NCBI RefSeq assembly: GCF_014205225.1
Contig: NZ_JACHNB010000001.1
Coordinates: 186,001 to 250,000, forward strand
DNA: 64,000 nt
Origin: Actinoplanes octamycinicus
GTDB taxonomy: Bacteria > Actinomycetota > Actinomycetes > Mycobacteriales > Micromonosporaceae
Direction: 5' to 3'
Both the position numbers and the translations under genes were made by a program. Shown piece by piece: positions 34,500-43,118 of the stretch. Every line of letters starts with the position of its first letter. The first letter of the stretch is position 1. The notes beneath the pieces are model-generated. The model saw only the letters and a list, made by a program, of their open reading frames with translations, was not told the DNA's origin and did not search any database.

Positions 34500-34634
34500 G
34501 ATCCGTTTCCGAGTCGGTGCGGCAGGAACACCGACCGGTTCGGCAGCGGCCACGCCCCGCTGATCGTCGGCACCCGGACCGCAACCGGCCGCACCGGGAA
34601 GGCAACCGGACCCACGATTTGGCACAGTGGACTC

Positions 34635-35804
34635 ATGCTGACCGACGTGGACCTGCCCGCGCCCGGACTGCTCTGGACCCGCTGGGCGACGCTGAGCGCC
34701 ACGATGACCGGCATCGACCGTGGTGAGCGGTGGTCCGTCGACGAGCGCGGCGCGCGACGCGACGACCCGGAGCTCGGCTGGGCCCGGTTCGCGCTGCTCG
34801 ACGGCCGCCGCGCGGTGCTCTACGGCGCGCGCGCCGACCACCACACCGAGACCGGCCTGGACGCCGACCCGCTCACCGGCGCGCCGGACTGGCTGCCCTG
34901 GGCCGACCTGGGCCCGCTGGCCGAGAGCGACCGGCTGGGCTTCGTGATCTGGCACGAGAACGGCCGCTGGTCCCGGGTGCGTCAGCAGCGGCACTACGAC
35001 GACGGGATGGCCGGCCTGCTGGCGCCGCTGCTCACCGAGGAGCAGACGGTGACCGCGCTGCGCGGCGTGCTGCCCGCCACCGAGCTGCGCGGACTGCGCG
35101 ACATCGCGGCCGAGCTGCTGCACGCGGCGGTCCGCGGCGAGGTGGACGCCGAGCACTTCGAGGCGCTGCTCGGGGACGCGGTGGACATCGGGGCGGCGCT
35201 GGCCGCCGCGGCCCGGGGCGGGATCGTGCCGGGCACCCGGCCGCCGCGGATCGAGCCCGGGCAGCGGCCGCCGATGCGCCGGGTCCGCCGGCTCAGCCAG
35301 GGCGAGCACGACCGGCTGGTCTGGGGCGCCATGCACGAGGCGACCGAGCTGCGCCGCCCGCCGCCGCCGGACACCGAGGAGCTCGGCGCGCTGGTGCACT
35401 GGCTGCAGGAGCGGGCGCCGGGCGGGGACGGCCGGTGCTCCCTGCTGGCGTACGCGGATGCCACCAGCTTCAGCGCGCAACCCGGCGAGCACCCGCCGGC
35501 CGATCAGCCGGGCGAGGAGCGGTACGCCGGGTTCCGCCGCCTCACCGAGCTGGTCCGGGCGTTGCGCCGGGCGGAGAGTGACCCGCGCTACGGCCGCTGG
35601 CTCTTCCTCCGGGTGGAAACCAGCGCCACCAAGTTCCGGGTCGAGCGCTGCTACGACTCGTGGCCGGCCTGGTGGCACGACGACGGCGTCTCCGGCCCGT
35701 GGCGGACCAACCTGCAGGAGGAGATGGAGGCGCGGGGCCGGCAGTGGCGCCCCCCTTGGACGCCACTGCTCGACCCCGAGGTGGCCTACCGCCCCACCTC
35801 CTGA
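34635..35804 (+). CDS. Hypothetical 389-residue protein
   Basis: No recognised domain and no signal peptide. It is rich in Trp, Arg and acidic residues, with segments such as VIWHENGRWSRVRQQRHYDDG and a C-terminal WPAWWHDDGVSGPWRTNLQEE (quoted as separate landmarks). The first part resembles immunity- or SMI-like bacterial proteins only loosely. The start was placed at ATG 34635 because the upstream in-frame stretch overlaps the PQ-loop gene's promoter. Confidence 0.6.
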   Translation: MLTDVDLPAPGLLWTRWATLSATMTGIDRGERWSVDERGARRDDPELGWARFALLDGRRAVLYGARADHHTETGLDADPLTGAPDWLPWADLGPLAESDRLGFVIWHENGRWSRVRQQRHYDDGMAGLLAPLLTEEQTVTALRGVLPATELRGLRDIAAELLHAAVRGEVDAEHFEALLGDAVDIGAALAAAARGGIVPGTRPPRIEPGQRPPMRRVRRLSQGEHDRLVWGAMHEATELRRPPPPDTEELGALVHWLQERAPGGDGRCSLLAYADATSFSAQPGEHPPADQPGEERYAGFRRLTELVRALRRAESDPRYGRWLFLRVETSATKFRVERCYDSWPAWWHDDGVSGPWRTNLQEEMEARGRQWRPPWTPLLDPEVAYRPTS

Positions 35805-35826
35805 GCTCCCGCTCCGGCCGCCCGGA

Positions 35827-37446
35827 TCAGAACGGGCTGAAAGTGATCGCGGCGGCGCGCGGGTCACCGTCGTGCACCAGGGACTCCTGGTTCTGCACGT
35901 CGTCGAAGGCGAAGGCGTACGCCTTGCCGTCGACCATGTTCTGGTGGATCACCTTGGCGTACAGGTTGGCCGGGTCACCCTGGTAGAAGTCGGCGGCCGT
36001 GCCGCTCGGCTGGACGTCGAGCCGGCCCAGCGTGGTGCGCTGCAGGGCGGCGCAGAGGGTCCGCGCGATCGGCCCGACCACCTGGTCGTTCGGGGCGCCG
36101 AGGGCACCGTCGCAGCCCCACACGTTGGCGGTGGACGGCTTGGTGAACGAGGCGACCGTCTTACCGGAGCCGTCGGTGAAGCTCATCACGCCGCCGGCCG
36201 TGCGACCGGTGTACTTCACGTTCGGGCGGTCGGTGAACGGCGTGACGATCAGATTCTTCTTCTCGTACGCCGACCAGGCGCTCGTGATGTACGGATCGAG
36301 GTAGGTCGGGCTCATCAGGCCGGCGTCGGCCGCCTTGCCCGGGGCCAGCACCCGCAGCACGGTGCCGTCGGCCCGGGTGACCACGCTCTTGGCGAAGGCC
36401 GGGCTGGCCTTGATCGCGTCGATCACCCTCTGCCGGCCGTTCTGCTTCACCTCGCCGGTAACGCTGGTCACGCCGCTGCTGCCGGTGACGCTGACGACGT
36501 GCGGGACCGCGAACATGTCCACCTGCGAGCTGTTCAGCCACAGGCCGGACGAGTTGACGGTGAACTCGCTCCAGTCGAAGAGGATGTCGTGGTTCGGGTC
36601 GCCGCCGGCCCACGGCGCGGGCTGGACCAGGCCGTCGGTGGTGAGCCGGAAGTCGAGCTTCTGGCCGAACGAGAAGTAGAGCCGGCCGGAGAGGTTGCGC
36701 GGCACCCGGATCGTGGTGCTGCCGCCGTTGGCCGGGCCGGCGATCGAGACGTCCGGGGCGGATGCCGGCACCGCGGCGCCACCGGTCCAGGCGGTGAACC
36801 TGCCGGCCTTGTCGACGTAGCCGAGCTTGCCGGTCTCCAGGTTGACGCCGAGCACGTAGAGGTGGACGGCGTCACCGCGGCCGGTCTTGTTGGTGACCGT
36901 GACCGGGAGCAGGTCCTCCTTGGGCGGCACGGTGGTGGCGGGCGCCGTCGTCGCCGTCCTGGTCGGCGCCGCGGTCGCGGTCTTCGTCGGCGCCGCGGTC
37001 GTCACCACCGGCGCGGCCGTGGTGCGGGTGACGGTCGGGGCGACCGTCGCCTCACCGCCGCCGCAGGGCTGGCCGTTGAGCTTGCAGTTGACCGGCTGGC
37101 CACCGCTGCCGACGAAGCCGAACGTCACCTTTCCGCCGACCGGAATGGCGCCGTTCCAGCTACTGTTCGTGAATGTCCGGTGACTGCCCTGGGCGGCCAT
37201 CTGGGTGTCCCAGAAACTGCCGATCGTGGCCCCGGCGGGCAGGTCGAATTCGACTTTCCACGAGGTCATCGCGGATGTTCCGGTGTTGCTCACGACCACC
37301 TCGTCCTGCCAGCCGGAGCCCCAGTCGGAGACCGTACGCAGGGACGCCGTGGCCGCGGCGGCCGAGGCGGGCAGGGCGAACCAGGCGGTGCCGAGCGCGG
37401 CCGCGGTCGCCAGCGAGGTGAGCAACAACGTTCTTTTCCGGCGCAT
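35827..37446 (-). CDS. Secreted GH64 beta-1,3-glucanase with N-terminal CBM2
   Basis: 539 residues. The signal peptide (MRRKRTLLLTSLATAAALG...ASAAA) is followed by a CBM2 cellulose-binding domain (residues 34-130, SDWGSGWQDEVVVSN, with SWNGAIPVGGKVTFGF), a Thr/Ala/Pro linker and a GH64 thaumatin-like glucanase domain (GRLYFSFGQKLDF, WSEFTVNSSGLWLNSSQVD, ANVWGCDGAL). GGAGG lies nine bases before the ATG. It should cut beta-1,3-glucan of fungal walls while tethered to cellulose. It is monocistronic, with its promoter in the following 300-base gap. Confidence 0.9.
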   Translation of the reverse strand: MRRKRTLLLTSLATAAALGTAWFALPASAAAATASLRTVSDWGSGWQDEVVVSNTGTSAMTSWKVEFDLPAGATIGSFWDTQMAAQGSHRTFTNSSWNGAIPVGGKVTFGFVGSGGQPVNCKLNGQPCGGGEATVAPTVTRTTAAPVVTTAAPTKTATAAPTRTATTAPATTVPPKEDLLPVTVTNKTGRGDAVHLYVLGVNLETGKLGYVDKAGRFTAWTGGAAVPASAPDVSIAGPANGGSTTIRVPRNLSGRLYFSFGQKLDFRLTTDGLVQPAPWAGGDPNHDILFDWSEFTVNSSGLWLNSSQVDMFAVPHVVSVTGSSGVTSVTGEVKQNGRQRVIDAIKASPAFAKSVVTRADGTVLRVLAPGKAADAGLMSPTYLDPYITSAWSAYEKKNLIVTPFTDRPNVKYTGRTAGGVMSFTDGSGKTVASFTKPSTANVWGCDGALGAPNDQVVGPIARTLCAALQRTTLGRLDVQPSGTAADFYQGDPANLYAKVIHQNMVDGKAYAFAFDDVQNQESLVHDGDPRAAAITFSPF

Positions 37447-37749
37447 CAGGAATAGCCTCCGGGGATAGTGGATCAGGGGGTCCCCAGTATGGAAAATCCG
37501 CGCGGAAATCGGTCTGTTGTTTAAGGTTCCTTTAACGTGACGTCTTTTTTCGGCGTCGATAACAGTTTCTCAAGATTTTTTGTTGAGCGGGACTGCGCGA
37601 ACGGCGGCGGGCGGGTTATCGTACGGATTCGGTGCCCATAGACCGTCGTGGCACGTCTTCGGCGCGTCACGGGATGGTCGCACCACCGATTCCGCCGCCC
37701 TCACTCCCCCGCACGCCGCTTGCCCGATGCCGCCGCACCAGGAGGTCGG
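37447..37749. promoter_or_regulatory. Divergent intergenic region, GH64 and SIS genes
   Basis: About 300 bases. It is unusually A+T-rich for this genome between 37505 and 37590. It contains TTAAGGTTCCTTTAA, an imperfect inverted repeat at about 37521, which is a candidate operator. The exact promoters could not be placed. Confidence 0.4.
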
Positions 37750-38802
37750 ATGACCACCGCACTCGACGCGATGATCGCCGCACAGCCCGCCGCGCTGGAG
37801 GCCCTCGCCGATCCCGAACCCACCGCGAAACCGGCCGCCCTCCTCGACCCGGCCACGCGGATCTGGCTGGTCGGCACCGGCACCAGCCAGCACGCCGCCG
37901 AGCTCGGCGCGGCCGCGCTGCTCGACGCCGGGCGCGATGCCCGGTGGATCCCGGCGACCGGCTTCACCGACCGGCTGCTGCGCCCCGGCGACGCCGTCGT
38001 GGTGATCACCCACACCGGACAGACCGCCTACGCCCGGCGGGCCCGCCAGATCGCCCTGCGCGCCGGAGCCCCGCTGGTCACCATCGCCGGCCCGGAGGCC
38101 GGCGCCGGCGTCGCACGACCGGATGCCGGCGGTGACGGTACCGGGGACCTCGTCGCCGGGGCGGCGGCCCGCACGCCGGTGGCCGAGGAGTGGGCCGAGG
38201 CGATCCGGACGCCGGTGGCCGAGGCCTCGGAGACCTACACGGTGAGTTACACCGCGGCGCTGGCCGTGCTCGCCCAGCTCGCGCATCACCTCGGCGCACC
38301 CGGATACGGGCCCGAGGCGATCCGCGCGACGGCCGGCCGGGTCCGGGCGGTGCTGGAGTTCCCCGGGCTGGCCGGGGTGCCGATCCCCGGCCGGGCGATG
38401 GCGATCACCGGGCCGGGCGCCTGGTCGGTGACCGCCCGGGAGGGCGCACTGAAGATCCGCGAGGGCGCCCGGATCCTGTGCGAGGGCTTCGACCCGGAGC
38501 GTTTGCTGCACGGCGCGGCGGTGCCCTACACCTCGGCGGACTCGCTGCTGGTGCTGCAGCCGGGTGCGGACCCGGACGGGCTGACCGCCGCGGTCGCCGA
38601 GGCCGCCCGCCGCGAGGGCATCCACGTGACCACGCTCGCCGAGCCCCCGTCCGAGCTGCCCGACCTGCTGACGCAGATCCCGATGACGGTACGACTCCAG
38701 CTCCTCGCCCTCCGCTTCGCCCGCATGCGCGGCCAGAACGCGGACGTCGCCATCACCGGCGCCTGGGCCGACCCGTCCCTCTGGCGGCTCGGCACTCCCT
38801 GA
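37750..38802 (+). CDS. SIS-domain protein (GlmS isomerase-like)
   Basis: 350 residues, two SIS domains and no glutaminase domain. The sugar-phosphate site motifs are IWLVGTGTSQHAAEL and VVVITHTGQTAYARRA in the first domain and GPGAWSVTAREGALKIREG in the second; the last is the GlmS/AgaS type. It is probably an aminosugar-phosphate deaminase or isomerase. GGAGG precedes the ATG by four bases. It is alone on its strand; the next 980 bases are repeats. Confidence 0.82.
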   Translation: MTTALDAMIAAQPAALEALADPEPTAKPAALLDPATRIWLVGTGTSQHAAELGAAALLDAGRDARWIPATGFTDRLLRPGDAVVVITHTGQTAYARRARQIALRAGAPLVTIAGPEAGAGVARPDAGGDGTGDLVAGAAARTPVAEEWAEAIRTPVAEASETYTVSYTAALAVLAQLAHHLGAPGYGPEAIRATAGRVRAVLEFPGLAGVPIPGRAMAITGPGAWSVTAREGALKIREGARILCEGFDPERLLHGAAVPYTSADSLLVLQPGADPDGLTAAVAEAARREGIHVTTLAEPPSELPDLLTQIPMTVRLQLLALRFARMRGQNADVAITGAWADPSLWRLGTP

Positions 38803-38919
38803 CCCACGGCGGTCCAGGGGTGCTGTTGATCGCCGGCCGGCCCATGACAGCGGCCCCGGCTGGCCAATTCAGGGCGGCCCGGACCGATTCGGCCGCTCTC
38901 CGCCGAGCAGCGGCCGCGC

Positions 38920-39063
38920 GCCACTTCCCTGTCCCCGCCCGCCACTTCCCAGTCCCCGCCGTCCCTTCGCAGTCCCCCCGCCACTTCCCTGTCCCCGCCC
39001 GCCACTTCCCAGTCCCCGCCGCCCCTTCCCAGTCCCCCCGCCACTTCCCAGTCCCCGCCCGCC
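38920..39063. repeat. Tandem repeat: ~20-bp units in a 60-bp higher-order repeat
   Basis: Units of the type GCCACTTCCCAGTCCCCGCC repeat about seven times. 38921-38980 and 38981-39040 are 60-base copies that differ at only two positions, followed by a partial third. One strand is almost entirely pyrimidine. The neighbouring sequence up to 39280 holds no gene. Confidence 0.88.
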
Positions 39064-39280
39064 CAGGGGGAGCCGCCCGAAGACAGTGTCGCGCGGAAAG
39101 GCGGCCGCACGGGGGCGGGCTGTGGACTACGCGCTGGTGTGGATAAAGCCGCACACCGTGTCGGCGGGCCACCGCGTCGACGGCGACCACGCCCTATTAG
39201 CCGTCGGTGGCCTCCACACCCCGGGACACCCCGGACGCCGGCCACTTTCGCCCGGAATTCCTGCCGCCGTCCCGGCCCCG

Positions 39281-39331
39281 GCTGGCTCCCAAGGGTGTCT
39301 CAACGCACGTGAGAGACCCTTGGGAGCCAGC
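39281..39331. repeat. REP-like palindrome A
   Basis: Perfect 16-bp arms GCTGGCTCCCAAGGGT and ACCCTTGGGAGCCAGC around a 19-base centre containing GTCTCA and GTGAGAG. It belongs to the same family as the elements at 53793-54045, 55042-55102 and 55190-55244. Confidence 0.8.
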
Positions 39332-39354
39332 CCACCACAGTGAGCTGACTTCGG

Positions 39355-39683
39355 CCCGGAGCCGAGCGGACCCGCACAGCGGCCCGGAGCCGAGCGGGCC
39401 CGCACGACACGCACGGCGACCCGGAACCGAGCGAACCGCACGACACCCACAGCGACCCGGAACCGAGCGAACCGCACGACACCCACAGCAGCCCGGAGCC
39501 GAGCGGACCCGCACGACACGCACGGCAACCCGGAGCCGAGCGGACCCGCACGACACGCACGGCAACCCGGAGCCGAGCGGACCCGCACGACACCCACAGC
39601 GGCCCGGAGCCGAGCGGACCCGCACGACACCCGCAGCGGCCCGGAGCCGAGCGGACCCGCACGACACGCGCAGCGGCCCGGAG
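39355..39683. repeat. Nine-unit tandem repeat, 36-37 bp
   Basis: Units start with CCCGGAGCCGAGCG at 39355, 39383, 39420, 39456, 39492, 39529, 39566, 39603 and 39640, with a partial one at 39677. Spacing is 37 bases, with two units of 36 and a first unit of 28. The unit length is not a multiple of three, so it does not code for a repeat protein. Confidence 0.88.
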
Positions 39684-39787
39684 TGGCCGCGGCCTCGCGG
39701 GCCGATCGGCACGGGACTCCGAGTCGTACCGGAGAAGGGTGTCAGCGGAGGCGGAGGGACTGCCCGGCGCCGGGAGATCGTTGGCGG

Positions 39788-41314
39788 TCAGGGGTGGGTG
39801 AGGCGGAGGGCGGTCCAGGAGACTCGGGGCAGGGTCAGCGTGACGGTGCGGCCTTCGGTGGTGACCGCGCCGGTCGAGATGTCGCTGGTGGGGCGGAGGG
39901 TGACGCGGTCCGGGGTGTCGCTGGTGTTGGTGGCCCGGACGTCGTCGTCGGTGAGGGTCCACGAGTCGGCGACCACCAAGGGCTGATCGAAGGCGGACAG
40001 GTCCACGGTGAACTCGACCGGGTCGGTGACGTCGCGGTTGACCACGAAGACGGTGACGTCGCCGGTGGTGGCGTCGTGTGTGGCGACCGCGTCGACCAGG
40101 GCGGCCTCGCCGTAACGAGCGGTCTGGTAGGTCGGGCTGTCGATCCGGGTCTCCAGCACGTCGCCCTTGGCCAGCGCGGCGGTCCGGGCGAACGGGTGGA
40201 AGATGGTCTGCCGCCAGGCCGGGCCGCCGGGCTCGGTCATGATCGGGGCGATCACGTTGACCAGCTGGGCCTGGCAGGCGGCGGTGACCCGGTCGCTGTG
40301 CCGGAGCAGCGAGATCAGCAGGTTGCCGACCACGACCGCGTCGGCCACGTTGTACCGGTCCTCGATGACGCGCGGCGCCACCTCCCACTCCGAGGGCAGC
40401 GGGGCGTTCTGGAAGCGGGAGAGGTACCAGACGTTCCACTCGTCGAACGAGAGGTTGATCTTCTTGGTGCTCTTCAGCCGGGCGCCGACGGCGTCCGCGG
40501 TGGCCACGATGCTGGTCACGAAGTGGTCCATGTCGACCGCGCTGGCCAGGAACGAGCCCAGGTCGCCGTCGTGCTCCTCGTAGTAGGCGTGGCAGGAGAC
40601 GTACTCCACCACGTCGTACGCGTGCTCCAGCACGGTCGACTCCCAGGCGCCGAAGGTCGGCATCGACGAGCTGGAGCTGCCGCAGGCGACCAGTTCCAGG
40701 TCCGGCTCGGCGGACTTGAGCGCGCGGGCGGTGGACGCGGCGAGCAGGCCGTATTCCTCGGCGGTCTTGTGCCCGGTCTGCCACGGTCCGTCCAACTCGT
40801 TGCCGAGGCACCAGAGCTTGATGCCGTACGGCTTCTCCGCCCCGTTCGCCCGGCGTCGCTCGGAGAGCGCGGTGCCTTCCGGGTGGTTGAGGTATTCGTG
40901 CACGTCGAGCGCCTCCTGGACGCCACGGGTGCCGAGGTTGACCGCGTACATGATCTCGGTGCCGGCCTTCTCCGCCCACTTGGCGAACTCGTCGATGCCG
41001 ACCTCGTTGGTCTCGATGCTGCGCCAGGCCAGGTCCCGCCGGCGGGGGCGCTGCTCGCGCGGGCCGACCCCGTCCTCCCAGCGGTAGCCGGAGACGAAGT
41101 TGCCGCCCGGGTAGCGGATCATGGTGACGCCCAGTTCGCGGGCGAGCGCCAGCACGTCGGTGCGGAACCCGTCCTCGTCGGCGCTCGGGTGGCCCGGCTC
41201 GTAGATGCCGGTGTAGACGCAGCGGCCCATGTGCTCGACGAACGAGCCGAAGGTGCGGCGGTTGACGGGCGCCACGACGGCAGCCGGATTCAAGGCGACA
41301 CGCGCACGGTGCAT
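39788..41314 (-). CDS. Alpha-L-arabinofuranosidase, GH51
   Basis: 508 residues, full family length, no signal peptide, so intracellular. The GH51 features are FGSFVEHMGRCVYTGIYEPG near the start, MIRYPGGNFVSGYRWEDG, the acid/base Glu in WCLGNELDGPW and the nucleophile Glu in LSFDEWNVWY. It releases L-arabinose from imported arabino-oligosaccharides. The ATG follows AAAGGA. It is the last gene of an operon with the solute-binding protein and two permeases. Confidence 0.93.
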   Translation of the reverse strand: MHRARVALNPAAVVAPVNRRTFGSFVEHMGRCVYTGIYEPGHPSADEDGFRTDVLALARELGVTMIRYPGGNFVSGYRWEDGVGPREQRPRRRDLAWRSIETNEVGIDEFAKWAEKAGTEIMYAVNLGTRGVQEALDVHEYLNHPEGTALSERRRANGAEKPYGIKLWCLGNELDGPWQTGHKTAEEYGLLAASTARALKSAEPDLELVACGSSSSSMPTFGAWESTVLEHAYDVVEYVSCHAYYEEHDGDLGSFLASAVDMDHFVTSIVATADAVGARLKSTKKINLSFDEWNVWYLSRFQNAPLPSEWEVAPRVIEDRYNVADAVVVGNLLISLLRHSDRVTAACQAQLVNVIAPIMTEPGGPAWRQTIFHPFARTAALAKGDVLETRIDSPTYQTARYGEAALVDAVATHDATTGDVTVFVVNRDVTDPVEFTVDLSAFDQPLVVADSWTLTDDDVRATNTSDTPDRVTLRPTSDISTGAVTTEGRTVTLTLPRVSWTALRLTHP

Positions 41315-41349
41315 TTTGTTCCTTTTAATGGCGTTTTCTGGGGGAAGCT

Positions 41350-42201
41350 TTATTTGACGGCGCCGATGGTCAGGCCACCGCGCCAGTACCGCTGCAGGAG
41401 CAGGAAGGCCACGATCAGCGGGACGATGGCCACCAGGGCGCCCGTCACGATCACGTTGAACAGGGCCTCGCCGCCGTTGCCGAGGGTGGCCGACATGTAC
41501 CAGGTGCGCAGCCCGACGGTCAGCGGGAAGAGATGGTCGTCGCTGAGCATCACCAGCGGCAGGAAGAAGTTGTTCCACGACGCGACCATCGAGAACAGCA
41601 GCACGGTGACCAGGGCCGGACGCATCGCGGGCAGCGCCACGCTGGTGAACACCCGCAGTTCCCCGGCGCCGTCGATCCGGGCCGCCTCGAGCATCTCGTC
41701 CGGCACCGACTCGTGTGTGTAGACCCGCAGCAGGTAGACGCCGAACGGGTTGAGCAGCGACGGCAGGATCACCGCCCAGACCGAGTCGACCAGCCCGGCC
41801 TTCGACATGAGCAGGTAGGTGGGCAGCACCAGCGCCGTGGCCGGGACCATGATCAAACCCAGGAGCAGGGCGAAGATTTTCGTACGCCCGGGGAACCGCA
41901 GTTTCGCGAAGGCGTACCCGGCGAGCGCCGAGACGGCCGTCGCGCCGATCCCGCTGACCACCGCGTACAGCGCCGAGTTGCGCAGCCAGACCAGGTAGAT
42001 GCCGTTCTCCTGGGAGAACACGGTCGTCAGGTTGTCGGTCAGGTGGAAGTCGGAGAACCACAGCGGCGCGGACAGGAACAGCCCGTCGTTGTCCTTGGTC
42101 GCGGCGACCAGCAGCCACCAGAACGGCAGCAGGAAGTAGATCGCCAGCACGCCCATCACGACGTGCGGGACGACGCCGGCGCGCTCTTTCTTGGCGGTCA
42201 C
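41350..42201 (-). CDS. ABC sugar-importer permease (MalG/AraQ type)
   Basis: 283 residues, six helices. The conserved EAA loop EAARIDGAGELRVFTSVALP (near residue 190) is present. The GTG start overlaps the stop of the partner permease (GTGA). With the second permease and the lipoprotein it forms the importer; no ATP-binding subunit is encoded here, so a shared MsiK-type ATPase elsewhere is likely. Confidence 0.93.
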   Translation of the reverse strand: MTAKKERAGVVPHVVMGVLAIYFLLPFWWLLVAATKDNDGLFLSAPLWFSDFHLTDNLTTVFSQENGIYLVWLRNSALYAVVSGIGATAVSALAGYAFAKLRFPGRTKIFALLLGLIMVPATALVLPTYLLMSKAGLVDSVWAVILPSLLNPFGVYLLRVYTHESVPDEMLEAARIDGAGELRVFTSVALPAMRPALVTVLLFSMVASWNNFFLPLVMLSDDHLFPLTVGLRTWYMSATLGNGGEALFNVIVTGALVAIVPLIVAFLLLQRYWRGGLTIGAVK

Positions 42202-43118
42202 AGCGCGCTCCGTTTCCTGGTCGCGAAGAGGAAGAGGTACGACCCGACGAAGACCACCGCGCCGAGCAGGAACGAGATCGCCGCCGAGTAGTTGTACTGC
42301 TGGAACGAGAACGCCTGGTTGAAGGCGTAGACGTTGGGCGTGTAGTGCTGGGTGATCGAGCCCGGGTTGAGCGGCTGCAGGATCAGCGGCTCGGTGAAGA
42401 ACTGCAGCGTGCCGAGGATGGTGAAGAGGGTGGCCAGGACGAGCGCCGAGGAGATCATCGGCGTCTTGATCCGCCAGGCGATCTGCACCGGGCCGGCCCC
42501 GTCGATCCGCGCCGACTCGTAGACCTCGCGCGGCAGGCCCTGCAGCGCCGCGTACAGCACGATCATGTTGTAGCCGGCCCACTGCCAGGTCACCACGTTG
42601 CCGAGCGAGGCGAGCACCCACGAGCTGGACAGGAAGTCGAGGGGCAGCACCGCGCTCAGCGGGCCGGTGTCCTTGCTGTAGAGGAAGCCCCACATCAGCG
42701 TGCCGATCACCACCGGGACCGCGTACGGGACGAACGCGGCGAGCCGGAAGATCCGGGAGAACCGCGAGGTGGCGTGGTCGATCAGCAGCGCCGCGAGCAG
42801 CGCCAGGCCGATCATCACCGGGGTCTGGACCAGCCCGAACACGATCACCCGGAGCACGCCCTCGCGGACCAGCGGGTCCTGGAACGCCTGGGTGTAGTTC
42901 TCGAAGAGGGCGAAGTGCTCCCCCTCGATCAGGGTGGACCGGTAGAGGCTGAGCTTGAACGCGTACGCCATCGGCAGCAGCAGGAACGCGATCAGCAGGA
43001 CCACGAACGGGGTGACGAAGAGCCAGCCGGTCGCGGCCTCCCGTTTTCTTGGAAAACGCGGCGCCGGGGGGCCCGCGGCCGCCGGAGCGGCCGCGGGTTT
43101 GGTCTGCACCTGCGTCAT
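42198..43118 (-). CDS. ABC sugar-importer permease (MalF/AraP type)
   Basis: 306 residues, an Ala/Pro-rich cytoplasmic N-terminus and six helices, with the EAA loop YESARIDGAGPVQIAWRIKT. The ATG overlaps the stop of the solute-binding protein gene by one base (TGATG). Partner of the following permease. Confidence 0.93.
   Translation of the reverse strand: MTQVQTKPAAAPAAAGPPAPRFPRKREAATGWLFVTPFVVLLIAFLLLPMAYAFKLSLYRSTLIEGEHFALFENYTQAFQDPLVREGVLRVIVFGLVQTPVMIGLALLAALLIDHATSRFSRIFRLAAFVPYAVPVVIGTLMWGFLYSKDTGPLSAVLPLDFLSSSWVLASLGNVVTWQWAGYNMIVLYAALQGLPREVYESARIDGAGPVQIAWRIKTPMISSALVLATLFTILGTLQFFTEPLILQPLNPGSITQHYTPNVYAFNQAFSFQQYNYSAAISFLLGAVVFVGSYLFLFATRKRSAL

Noticed and set aside
39355..39683. 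CRISPR array
   Set aside because: The units abut without unique spacers and vary inside the repeat; no cas genes nearby.
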